Shown here: positions 39,001 to 44,757 of the stretch, one piece after another
Position numbering within the stretch: the stretch's first letter is position 1
How the letters are laid out: every line of letters begins with the position of its first letter
Assembly (NCBI RefSeq): GCF_932526225.1
Contig: NC_064035.1
Location: forward strand, 20,449,969 to 20,513,968
DNA length: 64,000 nt
DNA from: Nematostella vectensis
Taxonomy: Eukaryota > Cnidaria > Anthozoa > Actiniaria > Edwardsiidae
Reading direction: 5' to 3'
Position numbers and translations under genes: made by a program
The notes under the pieces: model-generated
What the model was told of the DNA's origin: nothing
What the model saw: the letters and a program-made list of their open reading frames with translations, nothing else
Databases searched by the model: none

Positions 39001-41730
39001 CCAGTCACAACATCTGTATCCACACCAACAACCAAGGTTTCTACACCAACAACCAAGGTCTCAACACCAACAACCAAGGTCTCTACCCCAGTGACAACAT
39101 CTGTGTCCACACCAACAACCAAAGTGTCAACACCAACAACCAAGGTGTCCACACCAACAACAAAGGTTTCTACCCCAGTCACAACATCTGTATCTACACC
39201 AACAACTAAGGTGTCCACACCAACAACCAAGGTCTCTACCCCAGTGACAACATCTGTGTCCACACCAACAACCAAAGTGTCAACACCAACAACCAAGGTG
39301 TCCACACCAACAACAAAGGTTTCTACCCCAGTCACAACATCTGTATCTACACCAACAACCAAGGTTTCAACACCAACAACAAAAGTGTCCACACCAGTCA
39401 CAACATCTGTGTCCACACCAACGACCAAGGTGTCCACACCAACAACCAAGCTGTCTACCCCGGTGACAACATCAGTTTCAACACCAACAACCACTTTAAC
39501 AAGCATTCCCACAACATCTGTCGTCACCACTTCTTTCACAACAACAAGCATCACACCTTCATCGGCGTACACAAGTATACCAACTCCGTCACAATGTAAG
39601 TATCATCACTTAATAACTTATTCATGATTATAAGTATGATTGAAATGAATAGAGACAAGCATTGAGAGCAATTAGCAATTACCTTAATATAGGATTGGCA
39701 AAATTAATGTGTTATATTTTGAATAATGAACTTTATTTTGGCCATTTTGAATAATGAAGATTAGCTTGTGCTTTTGCAATAGTGTTGGGGTGCTTTTACT
39801 GTATGATGGATTGGATTTCACAGTGATTCATATGGATTTTTCCAGCAGTAAAGGATAACTCACATTTAAGGGATCCAGAGTATTTATAAAGGATAACTCA
39901 CATTTAAGGGATCCAGAGTATTTATAAAGGAGGGAAAGGGGACAAGATCTCTGTTCTTTGCTGTTCAGATAGTTTAGAATCACTGACTTGCTGCTTCTAA
40001 CCTTACACTTTCGCTTTCTTCTTGATTTTAGCTATTTGTCCGGTTTGCGTATATGTGAATAGCAACAATGTCACCGAGTATTACAAGGTAAAACATGAAA
40101 TGAGGTTTGAACTTGTCACATCGATCGATTGAAAATACATTTATAAAAGTTATTTTAGTTTTTGTTACAGACTGTACGATTACTCAAACTTGAAATCACA
40201 TAAAGTAAACCAGCTAGATCCTTCGCATATAACCCATTTTACAGAAGGCTTTGTCTTTTTTTACACTTGACGCATGAAGAAGAATTATCGACACGTTGTC
40301 TTGTTACACCCTCGTGTTAGTTCAAGCGTGTAATTACCCCTCTAAACTTGTCCTATTTCCCCACTTTTAGATTGGAGATAAATGGACTGATGGACCATGT
40401 AAGAACATGAGTTGCGAGGCGGTGTCTAACCCTTGCTATCCAACAAACACGACCGCTCAGATCAAGTCAAACAGCATCATCTGCCCAGCCTGTCCAGAGG
40501 TAAGCTACACTAGGCCACTAAGGACTCGTTACGACACGATACAGGCAACGTCAGGGGAGGTACTCCGGCTCCCGGGGCGTAGGAAGTCATCACACGATAG
40601 GGGTCAAACAAGTAAAAGGTTTTAGAAACAATCGGCCTTAGGGGCGCCGAAGCTACAATTGGCATAACACAAAAGAGGTAAAAACAGCAAGGGTTTCTAG
40701 TGGCAATATGTACAACCAGCGATATGTTAGACTAGTTAGAGATTTGCGAAGGCTCAGTTTGGAGCAGGTCAGAAGTTCGTCAGAGGCAGGGTAAGAATTG
40801 GTCCACTGTTATCATTATAAACTAATGTTTTTCGTTTCTTGCAGGGTTACGATCGCTTGAATGCGACAAGCGATGTGTGCTGCGGTGAATGTGGTACGTA
40901 CAAATTCCCACTTTTAACCTTGCTTGTAAAGCCGCCGCGCGAATACGGGTCTTGATTATTGATTATTGACGTTGTGTACTGTCTCTTTTCCTTGCCCTAA
41001 ACATGTCAGCTGTTAACAGTTACGACAGGTACTCCCCTGCAGTAACGGCCAGACTCTATTGTCTCGTTGGATCTCACGTTTCACTCGAGGGAGGGCGGGC
41101 ATCACTGTAGTGTAATAGCCTTCACCAGTTGTACCAGTTCTCCCAATCACTCAGTGTGTGATGGCTTTTGATTTGCTCAGTTCCAGTGATTGGCCCAACA
41201 ACCATACCACCCAAATGTGAACGCCAGGAGTTCGGAGCCAAGCAAATCAAAATTGGCGCGTGCTACTCCAACCAGACGTACCTGCACACAGGTTGTGGCG
41301 GTTATTGCGACTCCTCTGCCACTGCGACGCATGGTGTATCGCTCACACTTGACCACAAGTGTACATGCTGCAGTGCGGCCAAGGTGACGCGCTTCAACGT
41401 CTACATGGTGTGTCCAGACAAGTCCAAGAACTTCGAGACCATGTTCCCCGTGATCGACAGTTGCACATGTCATTCTATCTCGTGCTCCAAAGACATCACA
41501 GATAATGGATTGGTCGAAGTGAGCGAGAGCTCAGGCGAAGCAGTCCTCAAGCGACGACGACGACGACGATGAACATGAGGGTCCTTTAGATTAAATGGGA
41601 ATCGTTTAGGGAGGGGAATCCAAATAAACAAGGCTATATCGTAAATTATTGAAATTCCGGTCCATTCAGTGGCCGAGATCAATCTAGAGCCAGTATTTTG
41701 AGAATTTTATTGTGGGATGAATAAATAAAG
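1..41730 (+). CDS. Giant gel-forming secreted mucin gene, 5' partial (EGF-Kunitz-D1-D2-D'-D3-PTS-VWC-CTCK)
   Basis: One continuous gene model; every exon-exon phase matches across about 35 exons. Coding exons run from 112 to the TGA at 41570-41572. The order vWD-C8-TIL x2, D', vWD-C8-TIL, PTS, VWC, CTCK is that of vertebrate MUC2/MUC5 and von Willebrand factor. By family knowledge such proteins dimerise through the CTCK, multimerise through the D domains and form mucus gels outside the cell. Differences from vertebrate gel-forming mucins are EGF-like and Kunitz-like exons before D1 and no visible CysD domains in the PTS part. The signal peptide and start codon lie left of the window. Poly(A) signals AATAAA occur at 41623-41628, 41720-41725 and 41724-41729. 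Domain calls are from motif reading; the exact splice forms are inference. Confidence 0.9.
112..204 (+). CDS. Mucin exon: EGF-like domain 1
   Basis: Phase 1-1 exon bounded by tccctag and gtatta. It encodes six cysteines in EGF spacing ([18 protein letters not shown] followed by YTGKSC). A symmetrical phase 1-1 EGF exon is the usual shuffling module. The preceding exon is outside or left of the window. Confidence 0.85.
366..467 (+). CDS. Mucin exon: EGF-like domain 2
   Basis: Phase 1-1 exon after ataacag and before ggttag. Six cysteines: [11 protein letters not shown], then [14 protein letters not shown]. Same module type and frame as the exon before it. Confidence 0.88.
536..631 (+). CDS. 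Mucin exon: EGF-like domain 3
   Basis: Phase 1-1 exon after tgtttag and before gtaagt. It encodes [11 protein letters not shown], then [12 protein letters not shown]. It is the third EGF module in a row in one frame. Confidence 0.88.
694..846 (+). CDS. Mucin exon: linker with a half-EGF end
   Basis: Phase 1-1 exon (acceptor tttgtaag, donor gtacgt). The first 35 or so residues match no domain I know. The end, [10 protein letters not shown], is the C-terminal half of an EGF-like fold with only two cysteines. The acceptor has a fair T tract, and the frame is open on both sides. Confidence 0.65.
847..1412 (+). other. Intron with no visible element
   Basis: AT-rich intron between the linker exon and the first Kunitz-like exon. 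I see no repeat, RNA gene or conserved open frame in it. Confidence 0.6.
1413..1622 (+). CDS. Mucin exon: divergent Kunitz-like domain 1
   Basis: Phase 1-1 exon (tatttcag / gtaagt). The second half has the order C-x10-C-x11-C-x3-C ending in CEEYC. This resembles the last four cysteines of a Kunitz/BPTI fold, but two spacings differ from the canonical x7 and x12. The N-terminal half has one cysteine (VCEMTSQKG) and no second one. Inference: a divergent, probably non-inhibitory Kunitz module. It neighbours a clearer Kunitz exon at 2980. Confidence 0.6.
1785..2978 (+). repeat. 48-bp minisatellite that copies the 3' splice site of the next exon
   Basis: About 24 tandem copies of a 48-bp unit (consensus part: ttttcgtgtcactagtaccc, then gcccatagtgtaagctcatc, tgatgact). 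The last unit runs straight into the real exon at 2980, where ttcgtgtcactag is the acceptor. Most copies therefore hold the same acceptor and a GTAAGC/GTAAAC donor-like site 14 nt later. The 48-bp period leaves open frames on both strands (16-residue repeat); I treat these as by-products, not coding. Confidence 0.85.
2980..3174 (+). CDS. Mucin exon: Kunitz-like domain 2
   Basis: Phase 1-1 exon ending at gtaagt. It encodes C-x27-C-x7-C-x12-C-x3-C: the last four cysteines have exact Kunitz spacing (CKPFSYLGC, then [16 protein letters not shown]). The second canonical cysteine, next to the protease-contact residue, is absent. By family knowledge that loop makes BPTI an inhibitor, so inhibition is unlikely. 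The acceptor lies inside the last unit of the 48-bp array, so use of an upstream copy is possible. Confidence 0.85.
3230..3366 (+). repeat. 48-bp tandem repeat ending at a splice acceptor
   Basis: Nearly three copies of a 48-bp unit (tttatgtatagtctttcatt, aatatatgttgattgtgttt, ttaacaca). The last copy turns into the real acceptor: gtgtttttag replaces gtgtttttaa. The copies repeat the branch and T-tract region but lack the AG. Confidence 0.85.
3367..3423 (+). CDS. Mucin exon: short Pro-rich linker
   Basis: A 57-nt phase 1-1 exon (gtttttag / gtgagt) encoding [19 protein letters not shown]. It joins the Kunitz part to D1 and keeps the phase. Confidence 0.75.
3749..4059 (+). CDS. Mucin exon: vWD1, first half
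   Basis: Phase 1 in, phase 0 out (attgcag / gtgagc). It starts [21 protein letters not shown], the typical opening of a von Willebrand D domain (C-x-GxxHFxTFD-x-xxYxFxGxC), then beta-strand-rich sequence to NIRQ. It continues in the exon at 4460. Confidence 0.92.
4460..4834 (+). CDS. Mucin exon: vWD1 second half and start of C8-1
   Basis: Phase 0-0 exon (gtcaacag / gtcggt, a weak donor). It carries [16 protein letters not shown], the vWD calcium-loop signature; the first cysteine of the usual CGLCG is replaced by lysine. DPLC follows, then the C8 opening with cysteines in [14 protein letters not shown] and SACRSK. The C8 finishes in the next exon at 5421. Confidence 0.9.
4905..5342 (+). repeat. 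28-bp minisatellite (56-bp dimer) in intron
   Basis: About 15 copies of a 28-bp unit that alternates between two forms, gttaagccggcattgcatca plus tgggtagg and gtaaagctggccatgcatca plus tgggcagg. It fills most of the intron between the two C8-1 exons. No open frame persists. Confidence 0.88.
5421..5580 (+). CDS. Mucin exon: C8-1, second half
   Basis: Phase 0 in, phase 1 out (gttccaag / gtaagt). It encodes the second C8 part: [24 protein letters not shown] and a final LC. The phase and cysteine count complete the domain begun at 4460. Confidence 0.9.
5581..5760 (+). repeat. 22-bp minisatellite starting at a splice donor
   Basis: About eight copies of a 22-bp unit (gtactcagtattgacgccga plus at). 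The first copy is the real donor itself, gtaagtactcaatattgacg. Later copies keep GTACTC or TAAGTACT at the matching place. Confidence 0.82.
5887..6124 (+). CDS. Mucin exon: TIL-1 plus start of a VWC-like strip
   Basis: Phase 1 in, phase 2 out (ttgtttag / gtaaga). It opens with [18 protein letters not shown], then [16 protein letters not shown] and QCSCYHSG. This is the trypsin-inhibitor-like cysteine-rich (TIL) domain that follows each C8 in vWF and gel-forming mucins. The end, [12 protein letters not shown], leads into the small exon at 6700. Confidence 0.9.
6126..6360 (+). repeat. About 22-bp minisatellite directly after a splice donor
   Basis: About ten imperfect copies of tttctaacgactgctacacg plus ag, beginning within 20 bases of the donor gtaaga. 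The rest of the intron, to 6699, shows nothing recognisable. Confidence 0.75.
6700..6746 (+). CDS. Mucin mini-exon (47 nt) closing TIL-1
   Basis: Phase 2 in, phase 1 out (gttttacag / gtgagt). With two bases from the previous exon it encodes [17 protein letters not shown], the conserved CxCxxGxWxCxxxPC strip before vWD2. It is small but required by the phase. Confidence 0.85.
6837..7634 (+). CDS. Mucin exon: complete vWD2 and C8-2
   Basis: A 798-nt phase 1-1 exon (tttccag / gtgagt). vWD2 opens [21 protein letters not shown] and holds [16 protein letters not shown], a full CGLCG calcium-loop signature and the only D domain here that keeps both cysteines. C8-2 follows with cysteines at [34 protein letters not shown] and KACADKG. 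D1 and D3 are split by introns, whereas this D domain is not. Confidence 0.94.
7788..7905 (+). CDS. Mucin exon: TIL-2, first half
   Basis: Phase 1 in, phase 2 out (tttgacag / gtaaac). It encodes [28 protein letters not shown], the opening of a TIL domain. The next exon at 8388 completes it. Confidence 0.88.
7906..8387 (+). other. Intron with no visible element
   Basis: AT-rich intron inside TIL-2. I see no repeat, RNA gene or conserved frame. Confidence 0.55.
8388..8584 (+). CDS. Mucin exon: TIL-2 second half and VWC-like strip
   Basis: Phase 2 in, phase 1 out (cttttag / gtgagt). It encodes [47 protein letters not shown]. Same layout as TIL-1 plus its mini-exon, but fused in one exon. Confidence 0.9.
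8976..9198 (+). CDS. Mucin exon: D' (TIL-3)
   Basis: Phase 1 in, phase 2 out (gcctccag / gtaagg). It encodes [35 protein letters not shown] and [19 protein letters not shown] domain with no vWD/C8 before it matches the D' position of vWF and MUC2. Confidence 0.88.
9537..9674 (+). CDS. Mucin exon: vWD3, part 1
   Basis: Phase 2-2 exon (gtccag / gtaagt). It contains [21 protein letters not shown], a vWD opening, after the CRGDRYWEQ end of the D' strip. The intron after it (9675-10080) is CT-rich and otherwise empty. Confidence 0.88.
10081..10393 (+). CDS. Mucin exon: vWD3, part 2
   Basis: Phase 2 in, phase 0 out (cttcatag / gtaagc). It encodes the middle beta strands of vWD3 ([32 protein letters not shown]). 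The frame stays open through the exon. Confidence 0.88.
10591..10834 (+). CDS. Mucin exon: vWD3, part 3 and calcium loop
   Basis: Phase 0 in, phase 1 out (aattttag / gtaatt). It holds [15 protein letters not shown]. As in vWD1 the first cysteine of CGLCG is missing (glutamine here), and the later acidic residue followed by F or L is NDKRT. It ends before C8-3. Confidence 0.9.
10909..11115 (+). CDS. Mucin exon: C8-3
   Basis: Phase 1-1 exon (attacag / gtaaga). All eight cysteines of the C8 domain are seen: [33 protein letters not shown] and FC. It closes D3. Confidence 0.93.
11198..13589 (+). CDS. Mucin exon: TIL-4 and first PTS block
   Basis: Phase 1 in, phase 2 out (tttccag / gtgagt). The first 70 or so residues are a TIL domain ([36 protein letters not shown]). 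It then changes into an array of STPTTKV (7 residues, 21 nt) and STPVTTSV (8 residues, 24 nt) for about 700 residues. More than half of the residues are Ser or Thr, as expected for a dense O-glycan mucin domain. The opposite strand is also open, which is a composition effect. Confidence 0.93.
13590..14329 (+). other. Intron between PTS block 1 and exon C1
   Basis: AT-rich. Its 3' part (14,210-14,325) has simple repeats of gataag/gtgag and aatgtaat. The same aatgtaat run precedes the other three type-C exons, so the intron 3' end belongs to the duplicated module. Confidence 0.6.
14330..14458 (+). CDS. Mucin exon C1 (129 nt, conserved module exon)
   Basis: Phase 2-2 exon (attttcag / gtataa) encoding 43 Ser/Thr-rich residues beginning [13 protein letters not shown] and ending RSIGWPR. 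It is not part of the STPTTKV array. The same exon recurs at 21272, 30020 and 37080 with identical length and splice sites and mostly synonymous differences. That supports real coding use. Confidence 0.82.
15137..15679 (+). CDS. Mucin exon A1 (PTS)
   Basis: Phase 2-2 exon (actctttag / gtgaaa). Starts [11 protein letters not shown], then [15 protein letters not shown] repeats, and ends TTFIPR. It is the shortest of four type-A exons (543 nt). The exon before it is C1 and the one after is B1. Confidence 0.88.
15766..17552. mobile_element. Fold-back element: about 0.75-kb inverted arms in intron
   Basis: The left arm (about 15,766-16,490) is repeated as its reverse complement in the right arm (about 16,810-17,552). 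Examples are ctgtcctttcaatgttctac with its complement near 17,440, and ggcgtcacatctccgccaaa with its complement near 17,525. Each arm has an inner array of about 16-bp units (catggttttgaattcggc type). Arms plus inner tandem repeats are the build of fold-back DNA elements. No transposase is visible and target duplications were not identified. It sits in the intron between A1 and B1. Confidence 0.8.
18232..20679 (+). CDS. Mucin exon B1 (PTS)
   Basis: Phase 2-2 exon (ttatttcag / gtaagt). The first 43 residues are a non-repeat Ser/Thr/Pro segment ([39 protein letters not shown]). The [15 protein letters not shown] array follows, ending TKLSTPTS. The special start is shared by B2 and B3 and defines the exon type. 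Confidence 0.92.
20680..21271 (+). other. Intron B1-C2, near-copy of the B2-C3 intron
   Basis: 592 bp, starting gtaagtgatgtttcatgtta. It is almost the same as the intron at 29420-30019, including agcacatatcgatgtcaaga. This marks it as part of a segmental duplication. Confidence 0.8.
21272..21400 (+). CDS. Mucin exon C2 (129 nt)
   Basis: Second copy of the conserved exon (ctctttcag / gtataa). Compared with C1, the differences seen are third-position changes (CTA/TTA Leu, ACC/ACA Thr, ATT/ATA Ile) that keep the protein the same. Confidence 0.84.
21485..24865 (+). CDS. Mucin exon A2 (PTS, 3.4 kb)
   Basis: Phase 2-2 exon (ctgtttcag / gtaaga). Starts [11 protein letters not shown] and ends TTIIHR. 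It is the longest exon in the window. A rare variant unit, STPVGTTKV, recurs at 23391, 23766, 23988 and 24363, giving spacings of 375, 222 and 375 bp. This is a higher-order repeat of 597 bp (199 residues). Confidence 0.93.
24866..26479 (+). other. Intron A2-B2 with a 1.1-kb insertion relative to its paralog
   Basis: The start (gtaagatatattttgag) and end match the A3-B3 intron at 32639-33095. The stretch from about 25,042 to 26,176 is absent there. The extra stretch has a tRNA-derived SINE-like part near 25,255 and otherwise shows no frame I trust. Confidence 0.7.
25255..25475 (+). mobile_element. tRNA-derived SINE-like element
   Basis: A pol III A-box-like gcagttggcagagcgtc is followed about 50 bp later by a B-box-like gggctcgattcccggttcc. 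That is a tRNA head. A non-tRNA body follows, with gggttctccagttttccttc. No intact cloverleaf was confirmed. It lies inside the insertion that distinguishes this intron from its paralog. Confidence 0.6.
26480..29419 (+). CDS. Mucin exon B2 (PTS)
   Basis: Phase 2-2 exon (cttttccag / gtaagt). Starts [19 protein letters not shown], then the PTS array, ending TKISTPTS. A block is duplicated in tandem with a 1,023-bp shift (for example, 27100-27282 equals 28123-28305). Rare variants such as VTTYVSTP recur at the same shift. Confidence 0.93.
29420..30019 (+). other. Intron B2-C3, near-copy of the B1-C2 intron
   Basis: 600 bp with the same start and inner text as 20680-21271. Small differences are scattered. 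Nothing else is visible. Confidence 0.78.
30020..30148 (+). CDS. Mucin exon C3 (129 nt)
   Basis: Third copy (ctctttcag / gtataa). One amino-acid change against C1 was seen (His to Tyr at VHVS/VYVS); the other differences are silent. Confidence 0.84.
30233..32638 (+). CDS. Mucin exon A3 (PTS)
   Basis: Phase 2-2 exon (ctgttttag / gtaaga). Same start ([11 protein letters not shown]) and end (TIIHR) as A2. One STPVGTTKV variant occurs near 30,759. The intron before it has exactly the same length (84 bp) as the one before A2. Confidence 0.93.
33096..34619 (+). CDS. Mucin exon B3 (PTS)
   Basis: Phase 2-2 exon (ttttttcag / gtaagt). Same [16 protein letters not shown] start as B2; ends TKISIATT. 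A 435-bp block is repeated in tandem: the rare variant [11 protein letters not shown] occurs near 33,620 and again near 34,055. Confidence 0.92.
34940..35780. mobile_element. Small TIR DNA element (non-autonomous), about 840 bp
   Basis: Terminal inverted repeats of about 75-80 bp. The left end, ctcgttataaaattgacgtc then tagtagtctaaa, matches the complement of the right end, gactactagatgttaattat then ataacgag. Both arms also hold ttcatgttttcgga. The inside has no transposase-like frame. It sits in the intron between B3 and C4. Confidence 0.65.
35781..37079 (+). other. Remainder of intron B3-C4
   Basis: The part from about 36,600 is similar to the intron before C1 (cttattttcaagtagttaaa). The part before it (35,781-36,600) shows no feature I can name. 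Confidence 0.55.
37080..37208 (+). CDS. Mucin exon C4 (129 nt)
   Basis: Fourth copy (ctctttcag / gtataa). It shares the His-to-Tyr change of C3 (VYVS) and has a silent GTC/GTG change. The shared change suggests C3 and C4 are closest relatives. Confidence 0.84.
37281..39595 (+). CDS. Mucin exon A4, last PTS block
   Basis: Phase 2 in, phase 1 out (ctgtttcag / gtaagt). Starts [11 protein letters not shown] and continues in the array to about 39,490. It then changes to a non-repeat Ser/Thr stretch ([30 protein letters not shown]) that leads into the VWC part. Confidence 0.92.
39850..39926 (+). repeat. 38-bp direct duplication in intron
   Basis: Two exact copies of aaaggataactcacatttaa followed by gggatccagagtatttat. 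Nothing else is seen in this intron. Confidence 0.85.
40032..40087 (+). CDS. Mucin exon: VWC, part 1
   Basis: Phase 1 in, phase 0 out (gattttag / gtaaaa). Encodes [19 protein letters not shown], the opening CPxC of a von Willebrand C domain. Confidence 0.82.
40371..40499 (+). CDS. Mucin exon: VWC, part 2
   Basis: Phase 0-0 exon (cttttag / gtaagc). [18 protein letters not shown] fits the conserved GDxWxxGPCxxxxC of VWC, and IICPACPE fits its later CPxxxCP strip. Confidence 0.87.
40845..40893 (+). CDS. Mucin exon: VWC, part 3 (49 nt)
   Basis: Phase 0 in, phase 1 out (cttgcag / gtacgt). [16 protein letters not shown] is the closing CCGxC motif of VWC. Confidence 0.85.
41181..41572 (+). CDS. 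Mucin terminal exon: C-terminal cystine knot (CTCK) and Arg tail
   Basis: Starts at phase 1 after ttgctcag. A CTCK is seen: [43 protein letters not shown] and CTCHSISC. This is the dimerising end of vWF and gel-forming mucins. After the knot the protein ends in a short acidic Ser stretch and KRRRRRR, encoded by a run of cga triplets, then TGA. An alternative acceptor five bases downstream (ttccag) is possible but breaks the frame. Confidence 0.93.
41620..41729 (+). terminator. Poly(A) signals of the mucin gene
   Basis: AATAAA at 41623-41628 and overlapping AATAAA at 41720-41725 and 41724-41729, 50-160 bases after the stop codon. Confidence 0.7.
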
Positions 41731-42044
41731 TCTCAGAACAGAACGGTTTATTGAATTTCTATGCAAATCCTCCATCTATGCTTTAACCTACAACTGGACT
41801 GTTTACCTCAAAATCAAACGTCACGTGACATATTATAAATCCACGTGTTGCTTCGCAAGTGGTCTACTGTGCCATACCTGATATTCTACAATCGCGGGGA
41901 AAATTACCGTCAACGCCCTTTTTTTCAAGGCCACCTCCCATCATGAGCTCAAATGAGCCCCTCCCTCCTCCCTCTCAAGAGTACAAGGGATTCTTGCTAG
42001 CACCACCTCTCGTACTCACCCAGTCACGTGACTAGCAGCCATCA
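41731..42044. other. Intergenic stretch, nothing recognised
   Basis: No open frame, repeat or RNA gene is evident between the mucin poly(A) signals and the LINE fragment. Confidence 0.5.
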
Positions 42045-42054
42045 CCTTCATCGG

Positions 42055-42765
42055 TTGTTCGTTTCCTTAATGGAGGAACTCCACAGGGTACGAAATCAGG
42101 ATGTGTTCTCTTTTCCATCATGGTGAACACATATGTAGATGATTTGACAATCCTGGAGATAATCCGAAGGAACTCGCCATCTTACATGAAAAATATGGTG
42201 AACGACATTCACAGGATTTACTTTCAGTAACAACATGGATTTAAAGCCGGTCAAGTGTAAGTCGATGTCGATTGACTCTCTTGATTACAATAGTTATACA
42301 TATCCCCCCACTGCACCAGTGGTGTCCCCATTGAACGTCTCAAGTCCTTTTAGCTACTTAGTGTTTACATTTCTGAGGACCTGTCATGGGGGTCCACTGC
42401 GACCATGTTATCAAGAAAGCCAACCGTCGTTTATATGCATTAAGAACGCTAAAGAAATGTGGTGTACCCGTAGAAGATATGGTAACTGTTTACTGCTCAT
42501 TAATTCGATCCGTCATTGAATATGCTTCAGCTTATTTTCAAATATTCCTTGTTACTTCAATGAAGCTCTAGAAAAGATCCAGAGGAGAGCTCTCAAGATC
42601 ATTCTGCCCGGTAGCCAATATCAAGATGCTCTACGGCTGTTTGGCCTCCCGAGCTTAGAGCCCCGTAGGCATCTTGCATGCGAAGCTTTCATGGAATTCT
42701 TGAATTTCAAAAATCCGCTATATCATGTAGCAGATAGCAGAAGATTTGAAACAGCGAACTAACAC
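42055..42765 (+). pseudogene. Decayed non-LTR retrotransposon reverse transcriptase (CR1/L2-like) 3' fragment
   Basis: Conserved RT blocks appear in changing frames: FLNGGTPQGTKSG, YVDDLTIL (the active-site YxDD), then MDLKPVKCK, VHCDHVIKKANRRLYALRTL, LIRSVIEYA, LEKIQRRALKIILPGSQY and LPSLEPRRHLA. The stretch between the GTPQG block and YVDD is shortened, and at least three frameshifts are needed. The order and text are those of the CR1/L2/Rex group of LINEs. The element is dead and lacks its endonuclease part. Confidence 0.85.
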
Positions 42766-43920
42766 ATGGCTTTAAGAAATGCAATACTCAACGTTTTCTC
42801 TGAATTTGTCATTGTAAAATATTTGTCTTGTTTAACTAAGTAAGTACTCATTGCGCTTAGCCTGTAATTCAGCTCTCACGCTGCTAAAGGTTAAATAAAC
42901 AAATCTATCCAACACACCAAATCTCGTGACTAGCCCCTATACAAACCCAGTAACGTGACTACGACCGAAGTATCAACACTATCAAAATAAGGTTTATTTA
43001 CAAACAGAGAAACCTATTATAAAAAGAAAGTCCCGATGTCCTTGATAAAAATGGTACCTCTACCTGAAGACGTCAGAATAAATGCGTTTTCACACGGGGA
43101 TCAGTTGCCACCTTCTACTTCTGTACTTGTTAGTATAAATCAGTGTTCACACAGGAAGGTTCACACCAACTACATGGCTAAGGCGTATGAAGAAATGAAT
43201 TTTTCAAACGAGTTGATAACGCTCACGATCTCCATACTAAAAAATTGGGCTGATTTCCTGATCCTGGCCTCGCAGTTTTTGCAGATGGTTCCGTCGATGA
43301 GAGGACGTCAGTGGGGCCTGGAAAATAAGATCCACGCAGTTTGTTTCGGTCGACAACAAGGCAAAGGAAACGTTAGTGAACTACTTCGCAAAATCATCCA
43401 GCATAGGATAAAACACCACAGCATTACCGAGCCAAATAGTAAAGATGTGTTTTCCTAAAACGACTTGCACCGTTTGGACGAGACTGCAGTCAAATTAAGA
43501 AGAGGGTCCCGGGTGTTATTTTACCTTGCAACACTGAGTCTCCATGAGCATCCGCGATGTCTCTCTTGACGACGTATGCTGAGCCAGGTCTTGAATATGC
43601 CGCCTAGAGGGCGACACAGTGTGACGCAAATTAGTAAAACTATAGTTTTTCAAAGCCCCAACCATCACGTTACTTGTGAACGGGGGGTGTACTTGAACCC
43701 CAAGCAACTAAATACTCTATGCCACAGAGATCCTTATTTGCGACTAGTTAACTCAAAAAGGCACAACTCGAAAGAAGGATTTATTAGAAGAGCTCTATTT
43801 TTGTGTTTGGTACATGACCAATTTACAGACACTTGAGAAACAGCGAGTAAAAAAATGTTTTCAAGCTTTTGATAATGGCATGACGATTTTGATAATGGAA
43901 TTGTTTGAAAGCACTCACCA
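42766..43920. other. Unassigned stretch with a 140-codon open frame
   Basis: A + strand frame at 43036-43458 is open for 140 codons. It has no motif I recognise, no clear splice context and no repeat support. I do not call it a gene. The flanks look like old dispersed-repeat sequence. Confidence 0.4.
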
Positions 43921-43921
43921 G

Positions 43922-44757
43922 TTTAGTGTGTGAACCAGGCCTGTTGCTTACTCCTTTGTTATACTTACTAGTATCGAGCCTGAACCAGGCCTGTTACTTA
44001 CTCCTTTGTTATACTTACTAGTTTAGAGTATGAACCAGGCCTGTTGCTTACTCCTTTGTTATACTTAGTAGTTTAGAGTATGAACCAGGTCTGTTGCTTA
44101 CTCCTTTGTTATACTTACTAGTTTAGAGTATGAACCAGGCCTGTTGCTTACTCCTTTGTTATACTTACTAGTTTAGAGTATGAACCAGGCCTGTTGATTA
44201 CTTCTTTGTTATACTTACTAGTTTAGAGTATGAACCAGGCCTGTTGATTACTTCTTTGTTATACTTACTAGTTTAGAGTATGAACCAGGCCTGTTGATTA
44301 CTTCTTTGTTATACTTACTAGTTTAGAGTCTGAATCAGACCTGTTGATTACTCCTTTGTTATACTTACTAGTTTAGAGTATGAACCAGGCCTGTTGCTAA
44401 CACTTTTGTTATACTTACTAGTTTAGAGTATGAACCAGGCCTGTTGCTAACACTTTTGTTATACTTACTAGTTTAGAGTATGAACCAGGCCTGTTGCTTA
44501 CTCCTTTGTTATACTTACTAGTTTAGAGTATGAACCAGGCCTGTTGCTTACTCCTTTGTTATACTTACTAGTTTAGAGTATGAACCAGGCCTGTTGCTTA
44601 CTCCTTTGTTATACTTACTAGTTTAGAGTATGAACCAGGCCTGTTGCTCACTCCTTTGTTATATTACTAGTTAAGAGTCTGAACCAGGCCTGTTGCTTAC
44701 TCCTTTGTTATACTTACTAGTTTAGAGCCTGAACCAGGCCTGTTGCTTACTCCTGCA
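43922..44757. repeat. 50-bp minisatellite overlapping a splice donor of the ankyrin gene
   Basis: About 16 copies of a 50-bp unit (tgaaccaggcctgttgctta, ctcctttgttatacttacta, gtttagagta). On the minus strand each unit holds GGAGTAAGC and CTAGTAAGTATA, two donor-like sites. The array begins inside the candidate exon at 44,718-44,783. Confidence 0.88.

Noticed and set aside
11421-39572. Very long antisense open frames (up to 1,191 codons) opposite the PTS exons, with [13 protein letters not shown]-type repeats
   Set aside because: They mirror the 21/24-bp sense repeats, whose complement has no stop codons. They start and end with the sense arrays and have no splice or start signals of their own.
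43036-43458. 140-codon + frame near the LINE fragment
   Set aside because: No motif, splice partner or repeat family could be recognised. It may be chance or old transposon sequence.
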